Assembly (NCBI RefSeq): GCF_036324505.1
Contig: NC_086368.1
Span: forward strand, 11,163,421-11,227,420
Source of the DNA: Eleginops maclovinus
Lineage: Eukaryota > Chordata > Actinopteri > Perciformes > Eleginopidae
Length of the DNA stretch: 64,000 bases
Direction of reading: 5' to 3'
Shown here piece by piece: positions 15,301 through 42,100 of this stretch (the first letter of the stretch is position 1; every line of letters starts with the position of its first letter). A program made the translations under genes and the position numbers. Below the pieces are notes generated by a model, which was not told where the DNA came from, ran no database searches, and saw only the letters and a list, made by a program, of their open reading frames with translations.

Positions 15301-15840
15301 TACGAATCGGACCAGATGATGCATTGGAGGATGAAACACAGTTTGAATGCATATAAGGTATTAAGAATAGTTATGTTGCATTCATTTCAACATCAGTTTC
15401 GACGTCAGTCACTTTCTGCCTTCAAAATAAAAGTTGTAATCAAACACACAATACTAATTTATATAGACAATCTATACAACTACTACCATTACTACTACTA
15501 CTGCTGCTGCTCCTATACTACCAATACCACTACCAACAAACACAACAACTACAGTAAATGTAATCAAAGATGTTGAACTAAATTGTTGAATATAACAAAA
15601 TAGTATAACACAATCCTTATCCATAGGACAAAATAAAATATTCAATTGGGATAAATGTATGGATGAATACAGTGGGATGGTGTCATGACTGAATAAGACT
15701 TGCTGATGTCCGCTCCACTTAAAAAGCCAGTATTAATATCCTCGTTAAATTTTACAGACTTCATGGCTGGACCAACAGTAATGTTCAGTTTTTGTTTGCA
15801 AAAAAAAAGAGATCAATATGCTCTAAAGACCCTTTTATTG
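15301..15840. other. Divergent intergenic spacer with degenerate trinucleotide tract
   Basis: Between the bloc1s1 promoter and the probable itch leader. A degenerate ACT/ACC/AAC trinucleotide-rich tract runs from about 15475 to 15560. No exon, RNA gene or named repeat is seen in the rest. Confidence 0.5.
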
Positions 15841-15978
15841 TGAAAAACTCCCGCCGGAAAAACAAGTCTTGTCCTGGCTAGCGGAATACAGGGCTGATGG
15901 CAGGCAGCAACCTGTCAACAACCCAGGCATAGCTGGAACTAAAGTGTGCTGGGCCCTTTATCATCTGACTCTCCTCAG
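15841..15978 (+). other. itch: Probable 5' non-coding exon of itch
   Basis: A segment ending in a CTCCTCAG/GTATGT donor at 15978/15979, followed by an intron up to the coding start exon near 17041-17122. The 5' border is unknown. It contains no start codon in frame with itch. Confidence 0.4.
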
Positions 15979-17086
15979 GTATGTTTATCTGTTTCTTAAT
16001 TAAATGACAGAAAGGTGTTAGATTTCCTCGATTTAACGATCTAAGCTGCTCAGGGAGGCGGAGTGAGTTAGCATAACTAACGTTAGTTAATGAACGGTTA
16101 GCCTTAGCTTCGGTGTTCAGAAGGTCGGCTAACAAAGTTGCCCCAGGTGGTGTAACTAATCCGTTTCTATGAGTTATTTACCAAAAACATTAACATTATA
16201 GTAAATGCTACATCTTTGCAATATCATAGTAAAATCTGTTACCCTACAAACGGCTAGAAGTTGCCTTGACAGCAGATCTCCTACTGGCTAACCTCCTGCT
16301 AACCTGACAGATAGAGCTATGATGCTACAGCACACACAGCAGGGAACACGAACCCTTTTGACAACATCATGTCTATTGTGCTTTAGAAATTATATCAACC
16401 AACCCATCTGAATAGTATACAAACCAACTTCTTCCTGTTAAAGGGTATAGGTCTAAGATTAGCAAACGAAGGTTCAGTGAGACTTAATATAGCCAAGTAA
16501 AAGATGGGATTTCCCGTTATGAAAGGTGCACGGCTCTACCTTGAAATAGCTTAGATTAAAGTAAATCACTGGTAATTTCCATTCAAGTCTAGTTTGTGTG
16601 TGTAAACACTAAGCCAATCTAAATTCCACATTCCGTGTGTAGAGTTGTAAAATAATAGTGTTTACGATGTGTCAGATTTAGACTATCCATAAATTAGATT
16701 GCTCCTAGCGGTAGGCTACTATATATTCGAAATGGTGTTACATTTGGGCCCAGTTTAGTTGAATTGGTACTATAAAGCGAACTCACCTGAAATGTTTGGG
16801 TTATTTTTTTTATTATGGCGATAAAAAATGGTTTTATTTGAGTTGGCATCACTGCCTGCATACTCTTGAGATACTTGAAACCATCACAACCTTTTGCTTT
16901 GGTTATATAGCCTCATAAATCCATACTTCATATTGTATGTAAATCCTGACCTTTTGTTTCACCTTCTGTAGCAGCATAATTGCCTCTTCATCTGTACTAC
17001 CTGCAAAGTATCATATATTAATGTCTGATGTTGCTTGTTGCAGTTATTTCAGGTCCCTTGGTGCAGCATAACAAGACTGCAGTGTT

Positions 17087-17097
17087 ATGGAAGAACC

Positions 17098-17101
<4 letters not shown>
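17087..17101 (+). promoter_or_regulatory. itch: Upstream mini-ORF (MEEP) overlapping the itch start codon
   Basis: An upstream ATG at 17087 opens a four-codon frame (Met-Glu-Glu-Pro) whose TGA stop at 17099-17101 shares its first two bases with the main ATG at 17098 (ATGA overlap). It is out of frame with itch. The arrangement would favour termination-reinitiation or leaky scanning; this is inference. Confidence 0.6.
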
Positions 17102-30360
<13,259 letters not shown>

Positions 30361-32785
30361 TGAGCAGGAGCTGCAGGATGGGATTGTAGGCTTGGAGGAG
30401 CCATATCCTTTTCAGACATGAGCACTTTTTAACATCCTCCCTGCAGCCAGGAGCTGCTTATAAACTGGTGATGGACGTACAAATCTTGATTTTCTTTCAC
30501 AGTATCAGTAACAACTATTTCGTCACACATAAATTTACCCTTCAAAAGACCTGTGAATCCTCCTCACTCCTTTCACTTTTCACCTACATAATGGATCCCA
30601 CCCTACTGCAGGTGAAGGAGGCCAGAGAGACGCCTTTCTCACCCTGTCATGTCTGCACTCGCCGTATGTTGCGCAAGTGCAGTTTCTGCTCGTACACCTG
30701 TGAATGTGTGCAGTAGTAACTTCTTAAGAGCCACCTTGTTTGGTCTATGCACTATAATTTTAGAGAAAATAACCATATTTGTGCGTTTTGACTTAAAATA
30801 AGTTCATATCTAAAAGTAACATCAAAGGCACATGTATGGTTTGGGTTTTTTTCAGGCTCAGTTTTAGTTTTTTCAAGGAGTTTAAAGGAATGATTTTTTC
30901 AACAGCTGACTGACTCCTGTAGCATATACGCATTTTCTTTAACACTTTGACAAATATGATTGAGTTTATTGTAATGATACTTTCTCTTATTTCGACAGGT
31001 TGCTTTCTTAACTTTCTAATGAGTTGAACTAGTTTGCACATAGTTATGTGAGCAGGAAGACCGGTTGTGATTGTTCTTAAGAGAGGTTGTATTTTTATGT
31101 GCAATAGTTTTGTAGGAAACAATTATGCCAATAATAGAGCCAAACAGTGATTTGTTTGATCATTTATAACACATTGGTAAGTTTCAACATTTACTCATCA
31201 TTTAAATTGTCCATTTAAAATTAGAGAAAATTTGCATATTTGCAAATGTTCATAGTGAAACTTGTTTGGTTGTGATTTGATTAGAGAAATTCCCAAAATG
31301 ATCTGTGCTGTAAATAATCAGGAAGACTGAAAGAGTGTTGATTTTGAATTATAATCTGTTACTAATGAAGTGGGAGCTTTAGGGTGTGAAAAACAGAACA
31401 TTGATTTGTTGAATAATGACCTATTCCCACTGAAAGGTAGCCAATTCTCTGGTAGATGTCCAGACTTAAGTATTATTAGAGTTAAATGATGTGAAATACT
31501 GAATCCTTACTGTTTAATGTGTCCAGTTACTAATGCAGTTTTTGTAAATATACTTAAAAGTAGAAATATGTTTATTATCTTAATAGATTTAGTTCACCTC
31601 AGCAGTGGACCCCTTACAGTTGCAGGCATAAGTGGACCATTAGGATTAATGTAATATAAGTGACCCTAGTTTTATAGGGTGATAGGTATTGAGATTTGTA
31701 CAGAAGTATATTAGCATAATTCATGTATTTTCCAAAAATAGCTCTGTTTTCTTCAAGCTTAAGTTTCTTTTTAATTTCAGGTAGAGTGTTACTTTAAGAA
31801 AATGATTGGAACTGATCTACCAAAGGATGTTATTTAATAGTTTTTGTAAAACATTTGACTTATAGGTGTAAGTCACAGCGTGTAATCAGTTTTTAACATC
31901 CCCTAAATTATTATATACATCACATCAGTTGGCGCTATTAAGTTGTTAGTTAGCCTTTTATTATAGTAATGGGTAACACTGTGAGGTACAAAAAAGGTAG
32001 CAACTTAGCTACTTCAATCTTAAATACAAAATCTGAATCTGTAAAGTGATATTTTGTAACGACTTGTGTCCCGGCATCAAGCTGTGTAGTTTGTGTGTGT
32101 AAGCAGCGTGGTGTAAATTACAAGGTATAATTTCAATGTGTAAACCAGATCATTTAAATTTCAGCAAATTCACTTTAAGTTAGCTGTAAAGAATGAAACT
32201 TAATATCTACACATTTCTTATGCTGTTATTACAGAAAAAATGCTGTTTGCTATTAGCGCTCCCTCACTGACCTGAAAGGTGTGTTGACCCTCATTCAAAA
32301 CAAGTTACTCCTGACTTTATTTTTATTCATCTCTTATCTTTCTCATTATCTCCCTGCATTAATACACACACACACAGACCTACAAAGCTGCGACTGGTGT
32401 GCAGATTTGAAATGAGATTATTGCCCAAAATACCTTCAAAATGTTTACTATTGAATATTTTAAAAGATAACAAATCATTTAGCACCTTGAAACTTCAAAC
32501 TGGTTGAATTAACCACTTCACTGTTTAATCACTGCTGTGTTCCAGGTCATGGAGCCATTTTAATGTAGGCTATAGAAATATGCAAAATAATGTTTGTAGT
32601 TGTACTGATTGCATTGTAAATCATGTTGATAGTGTAATCACTGTTTTGAAGTTCTAACTCTTTTTTGATAAGTAGAAGTCAATGGTTGAATACTATTTAT
32701 TTGGATGATAGGTTTCATGTAACAATGGACTGGATTGATTGAGGAAAAAAAACAACCGTAATAAAATGATTTAAACACTGGGCTT
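30361..32785 (+). other. itch: itch 3' UTR (probable)
   Basis: AT-rich sequence after the itch stop without coding exons. The AATAAA signal at 32760-32765 is a candidate polyadenylation site, giving a UTR of about 2.4 kb. Earlier signals may also be used. No repeat is recognised. Confidence 0.5.
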
Positions 32786-33870
32786 CTGCAGGACAATTGT
32801 GTTTATTATTATTGCAGAAACATTTTCCCCATTTGTTTACAATATCCTACACACTTTACACAACCCTTTGAATTGGATATTTATTCTCAATACACAACAT
32901 TTGTCATCGTAAATGATTAAACATGAGTTAACCTTCACTTTCAAGCAATAAAAGTAGCAAAGAATCCAATAGTGCGGAACACAAGGGGACAGTTTGCATG
33001 CATTTTTACTTTTGAAGAGATTGCTGGTACTACTATACCTCAAGTATAAGACTACGGCACTGTATATTTACATCCTCAATTAGCTTTAGCAAACTAATTA
33101 TAGCCTTACTTTGGCTCCATATATTTGAAAATACTAAAGCTCAGTCTCACATTAGCTGAATAATTTATGCAAGCAGCAAAGTGTGGGATGCAGCTTTACT
33201 GCACAAACGGCAACGCAAGTGCAGTAATAAAACAGCAATTGACTTAAGTAATAGGTACTTTTACTTATCTTGAGTATTTCTATTAAATGACTTAAGAATT
33301 TTACTCTACTAGGTACACCCCAAAAGGCCAACTGTGTACTTTTTACTTCATAACATTGTTCTCTCAGCGTTTACTTTCCAGATTACAATTTTTCATACCA
33401 TGTTTTTGAGTGTTGGCTAAAGAAAACGATGTTGAGAAAATGAATAAGCTCTAAATGAATTCGTGATTTAGAAAAAGGCCATTCAGCATAAAGTGTACAG
33501 TACATTCACTATATGATACAATGAATACGTAGGCCAAAGTAAACACTGTTATGCAGTAACGTTACATTAAACGGAGTCTTTTTGTACTTTGTATATGGGC
33601 TACCGCATACTACAAAACTGTTATGCTAACATTATTAACACGAAAAGTAAAGGCACTCTCTTAAAATAAAATATATACATTATATACTTTAATAGACAAT
33701 TAAGTTTGTTAATTCACAAAACGGCGCACAGATGGTTGTTAAGTCGCCCTCGTTAGTTTGCATAGGAACTAAGGTTATAATGCTGCACCTCGGCGAGTTT
33801 TCACTGTGACACATCTCTCTGTAATGTGTGTGCAACTGTGTTTTGTGTCCTGTCGGCTCTGTTGGAAGTC
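32786..33870. other. Intergenic itch-pxmp4, with repeat fragment
   Basis: Holds a fragment at about 33240-33365 of the TACTTTTACTT... teleost repeat family. The last 150 bp before 33871 should hold the pxmp4 promoter and leader. No other feature is seen. Confidence 0.5.
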
Positions 33871-35619
33871 ATGGCAGGTCCTGATCTGATAAAAACTCTT
33901 CTGTACACCGTCAATAATCTACTGCAGCAGGAGAAGTACAAAGCGGCATTGGCCGTGTTGAAAGGATTCAGAAATGGTGCCGTGTAAGTTAAAACATTCA
34001 ATAACAAACTAGCTAAGTTACAATAACGTCGGTAAACTTATTTACCTAAAGCAGCCAACAGTTCTTATCAGCTGTAGTTAAGCAGTGGTGACCAGCTGTA
34101 GTTGGCTAAAGCCAGTGTGGTTACTAATGGAACAAAATAGTATTAACTGCATATTTTATTATCTATACTTTATAAGCACTGATAATATTCGACATTGTTG
34201 TGTTTCTACACAGCAGTGACAGTATTGTGTGTATTTTCTTCCTCAGATATGGGGCCAAAATCAGAGCTCCTCATGCTCTTGTAATGACATTCCTATTCAG
34301 AAGTGGCAGGTAAGCATTTGGGCTGTATTTACTGTTTAGGAAAAATAATAACGATATGAAAATATACTGTCAGGGATATTATCATCAAATTATGCTTAAA
34401 ACTCTTAAAATGTAACTCGAACACACTGGAATCACTATGACTTACATTGTGTTAAAAGGCACACCTTTTTATTGCATTGCTGATAAACCAACACAAATAT
34501 AGAGACCCCGCTTTTTAGGATCAAACAATATTAAATAAGGTTATCATGAACCATAAGGTCCCCTCTTTATTTATATATATTTTTTAAATCTAAAACAGAC
34601 ATGTACATTTGTCTGATTTTAATAAATATATATTTTAATCTAAAAATATTTATTTATACTTTAAATTATGACATCTTATTATCATATATAGTTTTCAAGT
34701 AGTTATAAATGTTTAATTAATTACATCCTTTCTGAATAATTAATCTTAACTAATAGCAAATCAATATTAGATACTTTGACTCAGAAACAGTACTTTATTG
34801 TGGAACATAGCTCAAGCATTACAATGTATTAAATGGAGCCATTAAATAAATACATTTAGGAACTCTCACATGTTGCGATTTTGACTCTGATGGTGGCAGA
34901 GTTCTCTTGTCGAGACTGCGCTTCTCTGAGAGGCAGCGCAGACTGAGCTGAAGGGCCTGTTTTTCTGAATCCCTGACAACATTGAAAAAATGTTGCAATT
35001 TCTCTTCCCTTTGATAGTTTGAGGGACAAGCTCAGAGCCATTTTGAAGGCCACGTACACCCATTCCCGCAACCTGGCCTACTTTGTGTTCACATACAAAG
35101 GGCTGCAAGCCCTGCAGGAGAAGTGCCAGGGAAAGAGTTTGCAGTCTCACTCCTTTCTGGCCGCCTGTGTTGGCGGGTGGTTAGTGTTTGGAGATAACAA
35201 CAACATCAACAGCCAGGTATGAATCGCTGTAGATCAAATCTCCCTTTGTTCTCACATTTGCTATCTTATTTGTTTATTTATTTACCATCCACCACCATTT
35301 AAGTAGTTGCTCAGGGAAACATGTGCATCTGTTAAGACTATTTGCTCTTCTCTAGATCAACATGTATTTGCTGTCAAGGATCCTGTTCGCCCTGTCTCGG
35401 CTGGCTGTAGAGAAAGGATTCATCCCCCAGCCTAAACACGATCCTTTCCCCCTCTTTGCAACGCTGGTGTGGGGCATTGTGTTGTGGCTGTTTGAATATT
35501 ACCCTCACACCCTCCAGCCCTCCCTGCAGTCCTCAATGAACTACCTCTACCACGACAGCAATGTGTGGCACGACATAACGGACTTCCTTGTTTATAATAA
35601 ACCAAGGACTGCTCCTTAG
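33871..35619 (+). CDS. pxmp4: Peroxisomal membrane protein 4 (PMP24)
   Basis: Integral peroxisomal membrane protein of the Tim17/Tim22/Tim23/PMP24 family; its precise molecular function is not established. Four exons: 33871-33983, 34247-34309, 35018-35216, 35356-35619. They close to 212 aa, equal to the human length. Recognisable segments: N-terminal MAGPDLIKTLLYTVNNLL, the conserved YGAKIRAPHALVMTFLFR block, and hydrophobic spans around SFLAACVGGWLVFG and LFATLVWGIVLWLFEYY. The C-terminus ends DFLVYNKPRTAP. The start is the first ATG after a GC-moderate leader and matches the family start. It follows itch in the same orientation, as in the human 20q11 neighbourhood. A polyadenylation signal AATAAA lies near 35944. 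No anomalies were seen. Confidence 0.96.
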
Positions 35620-36428
35620 ACATATTGTTTTTCAGTATGGACCAGCCCTTTACAACACATGATTTGCATTCTTATTTTTTGTAATTATTAATATTCCATA
35701 TATGATTGAATATTGCCTTTTTAAATTATTAGCTAATGTTTTTTTTGTAGGATTTTGTTTTAATACATAGACATAAATAGATACCTTGTGTGTCAAATCA
35801 TTAAAATTCCTTTCTTATTTAACAAAATCTGCCTTAAATCTATATCTACTCAACATGGTTGTTTGTCTGCTGATATTTTTGGGTGATTGTACATTTGTCT
35901 GATTTTAATTTATATGGTTGTCTCACTTTATTGAACTGCTTCAAAATAAAAGACAAAATGATGTTCGATGCACAACAGGCTGAAATGTTATCTGTTGTGA
36001 ACTTGCTGTCACACAGACACACACACATGTTAATATAAGCAATGTTATTAACAAGTGATTTGGTAAAATATTATATTTTGTTCCATTTAACGCACATTAT
36101 TAAAACCTATTTTAAGTACCTATATTTAACAAATAGAGTTTAACAAGTGTATTTTCTGCAAAGCAGTGTTCCGGTTATATTGACAACCTGATATACTGAG
36201 TATTCTGTGCAGTAATGAAGTACTATGACTCTGTTACTGGGCTGTTCATATCAATGAAGTGACACACTGCAAGATTCTTCTAGAAGACTTTTAAGCCCTT
36301 GCCTGCAGCTCAAGCACAAGAAATACTGGATGTGCATGTTGGAGTTATTAATTATGATGTGCCATGATTACATTTTTCTAATGCTTAAGCATCAATATTT
36401 GGGAAGTACTGTAACTGTCCATTCACTT

Positions 36429-36560
36429 ACAGCCACGGAAAAAATTAAGAGACCACTCCAAATTTGTCTTAAATCTTTATCTCTACATGTATGGCACCCA
36501 GTCCAGTGTCTGTTGAATTCCAACACAGAGATTGTCAGTAATTTACAGAATACAATAATA
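36429..36560. repeat. Teleost repeat fragment ('GGAAAAAATTAAGAGACCAC' family)
   Basis: Begins with GGAAAAAATTAAGAGACCAC, the recognisable opening of a high-copy repeat seen in many fish genomes (probably a non-autonomous DNA element). The downstream part ends near an ATATAAAATAAAAATTGAACTC stretch, similar to the known 3' region of that family. Only part of the element remains. Confidence 0.55.
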
Positions 36561-38340
36561 TAAAATAAAAATTGAACTCAAAAGACATACCTATAAATAA
36601 TAAAGCAAGAGACAATGATAATGCTGAAGTGGTCTGTAAGTTATGTTCTTCAATACTACTTTTTGATACTACTCCACTACATTTAAGGGAATACTGTTCA
36701 TGTGTGAATCTCCCTAACTTCATTTGAATGTTCACTTGAGGTTTTGGCAGATTAAAGAAGGGAGGACATAAAGCATTCCTGTTATATATAAGCTTTAAAT
36801 CAACACTTAAGTTTCTGGTACATTCAGCTCAGCATCAAAAGCTCCCACAACAAATAACGTGAGTAAATCTTAATGGCAGTTATTTGAGTGTGCAAGTGTA
36901 ATATATCTCTTTCTCTCTTTACATAAGGAAACATTAGGCAAAATGACTAGTGGCTGAGGAAATACTCACATCTGTTACTCAGGAACTACAAAGAAAAACT
37001 CAGCCATGCAGAATGGAGAGTTACATTGGTTGTTATAGTATTTGATCAACACTAAATTAAGTTAATGTGTAAGCCAGTCAAGGCTTCATCAGGACCCTTG
37101 CTAAGAGTCTACAGCCAAGCTTGCAGCTCTGTGAAGCTGTATTCAGGCACAATGCTGCTTTGAGCTTAACGTTAACACCAGTATACTACCAGGCATATGA
37201 CTTCAGGGTTTAGTCAAAAAGGTAAATAAAAATGCTGATCTGATGATAGTGTTGGAGTTAAACTTAAGGGGTCATCGAACGTGTTACAATATTCCCAGAG
37301 GGGAATTAATATTTGTAGTACATTTCATGAAAACCCGTCGAATTGAGGGAAATCCATGAAAGGAAAGTCAGGGAATCAGCAAAGTCATTAGGATTCAATG
37401 TACAAAAGTGTTCAAAGTTATATAAAAATTGGTGGACTGATTGTCTCACAACCCTAAAAAATGCACCATTGTGTTAACCAATTGATATCCTGCAGGGTAT
37501 AACCAAGAATATGTGTTACATTTCTTTAGATGTTGTCTTTAAAATGTATTTTGCAGTGCCGGATAGATAGACAGAAAGGGCACTAATACCTCTCCTGACT
37601 TCAAATTTAAATGAATTCTCCCAAAATGCGTCACTCCCATTGTACTGTACATAACTATCATTATAAACGGATGAGTAAGCAATAAAGCAATCTTCTCTAT
37701 TAGGCAAGTCTTAACATCAACGGAAACACTTGAACGCCCACACTTCTGTCCTAGGCTGTCAAAGGTTTATCTGGCAAAAAGATCAGGGTTGTGGGCTGTG
37801 GAATAAAAGGCGTGTGTGTTTTTGTAGATAGAGAGAGAGAAAAAAAAAAGCCTAGTTGTGCATGGCCGTGTTTGCCTGCATTTAAAAAAGGAAAATAAAA
37901 CCATGTCTGTACCACTACCTCCTAACATGCTACCCTATTAGGTGCAAAACTATCTGCCGTTTCTACAGTACTATACTCGTGTATACAGTATATACTCTAC
38001 ATACAGTTTGTCTTGGGTTTATTGATCTGGCTAATATATTATCCCCAGCACACTTGACAAAGTAGTCCCTATTGAAAATGGGACATGTTTTCATCCCATC
38101 AGAAGGCTTGAAAGAAAGATCTCTGAATGTGTGCAGTATAAAAGTAATTACTGAGTCAACAGTAATTATTTAACTACCCATCTTTTATTTAACCAATCAA
38201 TAAATAATACAGTAGGCATGATCATTTCATGAGTATTTGAATGATAATGCAACATCATTTTGAATCAATATAAAAATATAGTCGACTCAAAGTCTGAGAA
38301 GAACACATAATAAACGAAGAAACTGGAAATAATAAATTAA

Positions 38341-38520
38341 AGAGGCCCTATTAAACTCATGTTCAGGTTTCCTATTTGTGTCTTCTGCCTCTACTGTGAC
38401 ATGTTTACATGCTTTAATGTTCAAAAAGGTCTTTATTTTTCTCATACTGCCTCTTTTCACTCTCTGTCTGAAACCAGAGCCCAGTCTGCTCTGATTGGTT
38501 AGCTGGCATGCTCTGTATAT
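38341..38520. repeat. Teleost MITE-like fragment ('GAGGCCCTATTA' family)
   Basis: Phrases GAGGCCCTATTA, CATGTTTACATGCTTTAATG, TTATTTTTCTCATACTG and CAGTCTGCTCTGATTGG follow each other as in a very common percomorph non-autonomous DNA repeat. It is truncated and lies intergenic between pxmp4 and the transglutaminase. Confidence 0.6.
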
Positions 38521-39165
38521 AAATAAAATAATTAAAAGGTAACTGCTGTAGCAGAAAAAACTGTTTGCCGATCTGGGATTCCTGGGAAGCACTCGACCTT
38601 CATGCCACAAACCTGAATCGCCTCAACAGCTTCAGTTGGAGTCAGATCAAGTTAAAATGGCAGATACAGTAGCATAATGCGGACTAATCCCACAATGACA
38701 GCACATGGTGTGTGATAATACTACAATGAGAGTGTGTGAGCTGTATGAATAGATGTTAACCGGAAATGGCCCTTTAGTTAACTGTCCACTTATCATAACT
38801 AATATAGCTTTACTACGCCTGCTATAGCTCTCACATCTGTATTACAAAACTGTGCGAGAGTTCACGCCACAAATCACTTACGTAATCATATCTTTTCTTC
38901 TGCACAGGGTGAGTCTGATTACTCACGTAAGGCCTGTATAGTGAAACTGTAAAGGTGTATCATACTGTAGTGAACAAGGAGGGGTGTCACATTTTATGGC
39001 GAGTGTTTTGATGCACATAACTTGAGGGCCTTAGTAACATTTGAGAAAACCAGTTTACTTTCTCACTAGCAGATGTGAAATGCCTTCAGGGGGTGGGGCA
39101 AAGGCTTATATAACGTTACAGGCTGACAGCATTTACACACTGCGCTGCAAAAGACACACTCACAA

Positions 39166-42100
39166 ATGGAAGGTGAGATTTGTCTTGGAAAATGCAGCCT
39201 CTCTCTTTGCTAATTGTATTTATTTTAACATTTAACCATAGCATATTTGTTCTGGATATTTTGAATATTGGTGTAATATGACTTCTGACTTCTGATTTCT
39301 TTATTTTTGCAGACTTGAAAATAAAAGATGTCAACCTGGAAATATCTGAAAACCTTGAGAGACACAGGACGGATGGCTTCAGCAGCTCCGAGGCCCTGGT
39401 GGTGCGAAGAGGAGCCCCGATCAGAGTCAGCCTGCAGCTGGAGGGCCGAGCCTTCAACCCCACAACTGACCTTCTGAAGGTCCAAATCATGCTAGGTAGT
39501 ACCACTTAAAAATGATTGCATTTTACTACACGAATGGCTGTGCTGTATGCAAACAGTCTGAACAAACATTTTAAATCCCTTTGCCTCTTCTCTCCTGCAG
39601 GTGTCCACCTGTATGTGCTCATGCCAGTCACCTTCTCCAAGACTATTTCTTACACCCGTTGGAAAGCCTACGTTGACCGAGATAACTTAGACTCCCAGAA
39701 CCCATCCATCTTCATCTCTTCTCCTGCCTCCGCCTCAGTCGGCTGCTACACATTCAAGATGTTTGGGATCACTCGGGGGACCAATAAGAAGAGTTACGCG
39801 TTTGGCAAATTCACCCTGCTCTGCAATCCCTGGTGTCCCGGTGGGTCAGAAGCTTTTATTAATTTTATTCAAAGTTATGCAGACTCAGAAGGAATTGGTA
39901 GCTTATTATATTGATTCAAACCAAATCAGGAAAATACTTATAGATATGGTTTGTGTAGCTGAGTCAAAGGATTGCAGAGGATTTTAAAGTCTGAAACTGT
40001 GGGACTCCCCTCGGATATAGCTTGGAAAAAAGTGACTCCTTACCCTGCCTTACTTTACGTTTTACTCAGTTCCTTGGTGCCTATGGGACCATGATTGCAT
40101 GATTTGATTCCATAGACCCTCAGCAATTGGCCAAGAAAAGCCTGATATTGCTGTTTGAAACAAGTCAACTACATAAAATATGTAAAACAAGGTATGTCTT
40201 TAGGCCTTTATTAGTTTCTGACTTTCAGAAGGTCGGAAAAACTATACAATTCTATCGGTTCTATATCCATCTTTAACCAAATTACACACATTTAGAGTTT
40301 CTATTTTCTTTTAGTAAATCATCTTTTATTTGCTTAGCCTCCTCTGAAACTTTCTGGAGCCCCCCGTTGGAGGCTCACCCCTTGCTTTGAAAACCTCTGA
40401 TAATATAAATAAAAATAAATTACTTCATTTATTTATCATTTTTAATCACTTATAAGTTCATTATATAGAGTCTAATTGTTATTGTACAGTGGGGTGCTTT
40501 CGAAAAAACATGAGGATGTACTAAATATCAGGATTCTTTCTTGCAGCGGATGTTGTGTACATTGCGTCGGAGGATAAGAGAGAAGAGTACATACAGAACG
40601 ACTCGGGGCTGCTGTTTATAGGGACAACTATGAACCCTGTGTCAAGACCATGGTCCTTTGATCAGGTATTAAAACCATATCTGTTGATCAGAAATTTGTA
40701 TTGCAAAACAAATCTCAAGGTGGTGAGTTAAATCTGTTCCTTAGATTTTGTTTTCCATTAAGTAAACAATAAAAGTAGTATTCATTGTATTGCTGTTGAT
40801 ATAAATATAATTAATTTATTGTAAAGTATTGCTTATGTTCACTTTAAGCCCGCAAAACAAAAAAAGCATTGTGGGAAAAGTAAATGTTGGTTTTTATATT
40901 AGCTGCTACTGTAACTTTGCAGGGACAAAACAAACCTAAATCTTGATCTTAATGTATCCCCTATCTTCAACCTGACCTCAGATCTTGTATTAGTCACTTG
41001 AGAGCAAATTCAGAATCTGTACATTAGAAATAAACTCCAAACATCACTTAATGTTGAATTTTTCTCTTTTTGTCAGTTTGAGCCTGGTGTTCTGGAGGCT
41101 TGCCTGAAACTGCTGCAAGTCAGCCCTCCACACCAAGCCAACAAAAAAATGGACTACCTGAACCGAAAGAACCCCGTTTACATCAGCCGGGTTGTGTCTG
41201 CCATGGTGAGTGACAACAGATTCATATAAACTCAACTTGAACATATAAACTACAATATATTAAAAAGTCACCACTGTTTTTTACTTACTCAATATACCAA
41301 ACGTTCTTCTGCTGGTTCCAAACATGTTGTGGCTTGAATAGGGATATTGCAAACACTCCTTCAAAATTCTGAAAACAAAAAGTCACAAGAAGGCATGCTG
41401 TTATTATTGGAGTGCAACGCTTGAGTAAAATGGTTATTAAACTGTCGCTGAGAATCAGACTCCTCTTAAAAGATGTAAGATGTCCCAGCATGTACAATGT
41501 TTTTGAACTGAAATGAAAAGATGGGAAAGCTACAATCATCGTCTCTTTTATGTTCAGATCAACAGTGAAGATGACTGCGGTGTGTTGAAAGGGAAATGGG
41601 AAGGTGACTTCAAACAGGGGGTGAATCCCTCCTTGTGGACGGGCAGTGGGGACATCCTGACGAAGTGGGCCGAGTCTGGTTTCAAGCCAGTCATGTACGG
41701 GCAGTGTTGGGTGTTCGCAGCCGTCATGTGCACAGGTAATTACTTCATGATGCTTCAGAACAATCATATACAAACTGTCAGCTTAGAACTTATTGTACTC
41801 TCATTTATGGTCTTCAGTAACCAGTTATTATCAGGGTTGCCACATACCAGATCAGTTTGTTTCCATCACGCAGTGTGTTCAGATATTTTTGAATAGGGTG
41901 TTAAAGTATGTGTCTGTTATTTCTCTTACCTGTTTCAGTTATGAGAGTTCTCGGCATTCCTTCCCGTGTCGTAACAAACTTCAACTCCGCTCACGACACA
42001 AATGACAACCTGGTGATTGAGGAGTTCTACAGCATAACTGGGCAGAAGCTGAACCGCAGCAAAGACAGCATATGGTCAGTAGTGACTTAACTATTGAATC

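Larger units (their letters stand above)
35620..39165. other. pxmp4 3' UTR and intergenic DNA before the transglutaminase
   Basis: The first ~340 bp is the pxmp4 3' UTR. The rest is AT-rich and holds several interspersed-repeat fragments: 36429-36560, 36640-36690 and 38341-38520. A short GA/poly-A tract lies near 37828-37850. The last 100 bp contains a TATATAACG phrase at about 39109, roughly 57 bp upstream of the transglutaminase ATG, which could act as a TATA element. No exon is seen. Confidence 0.5.
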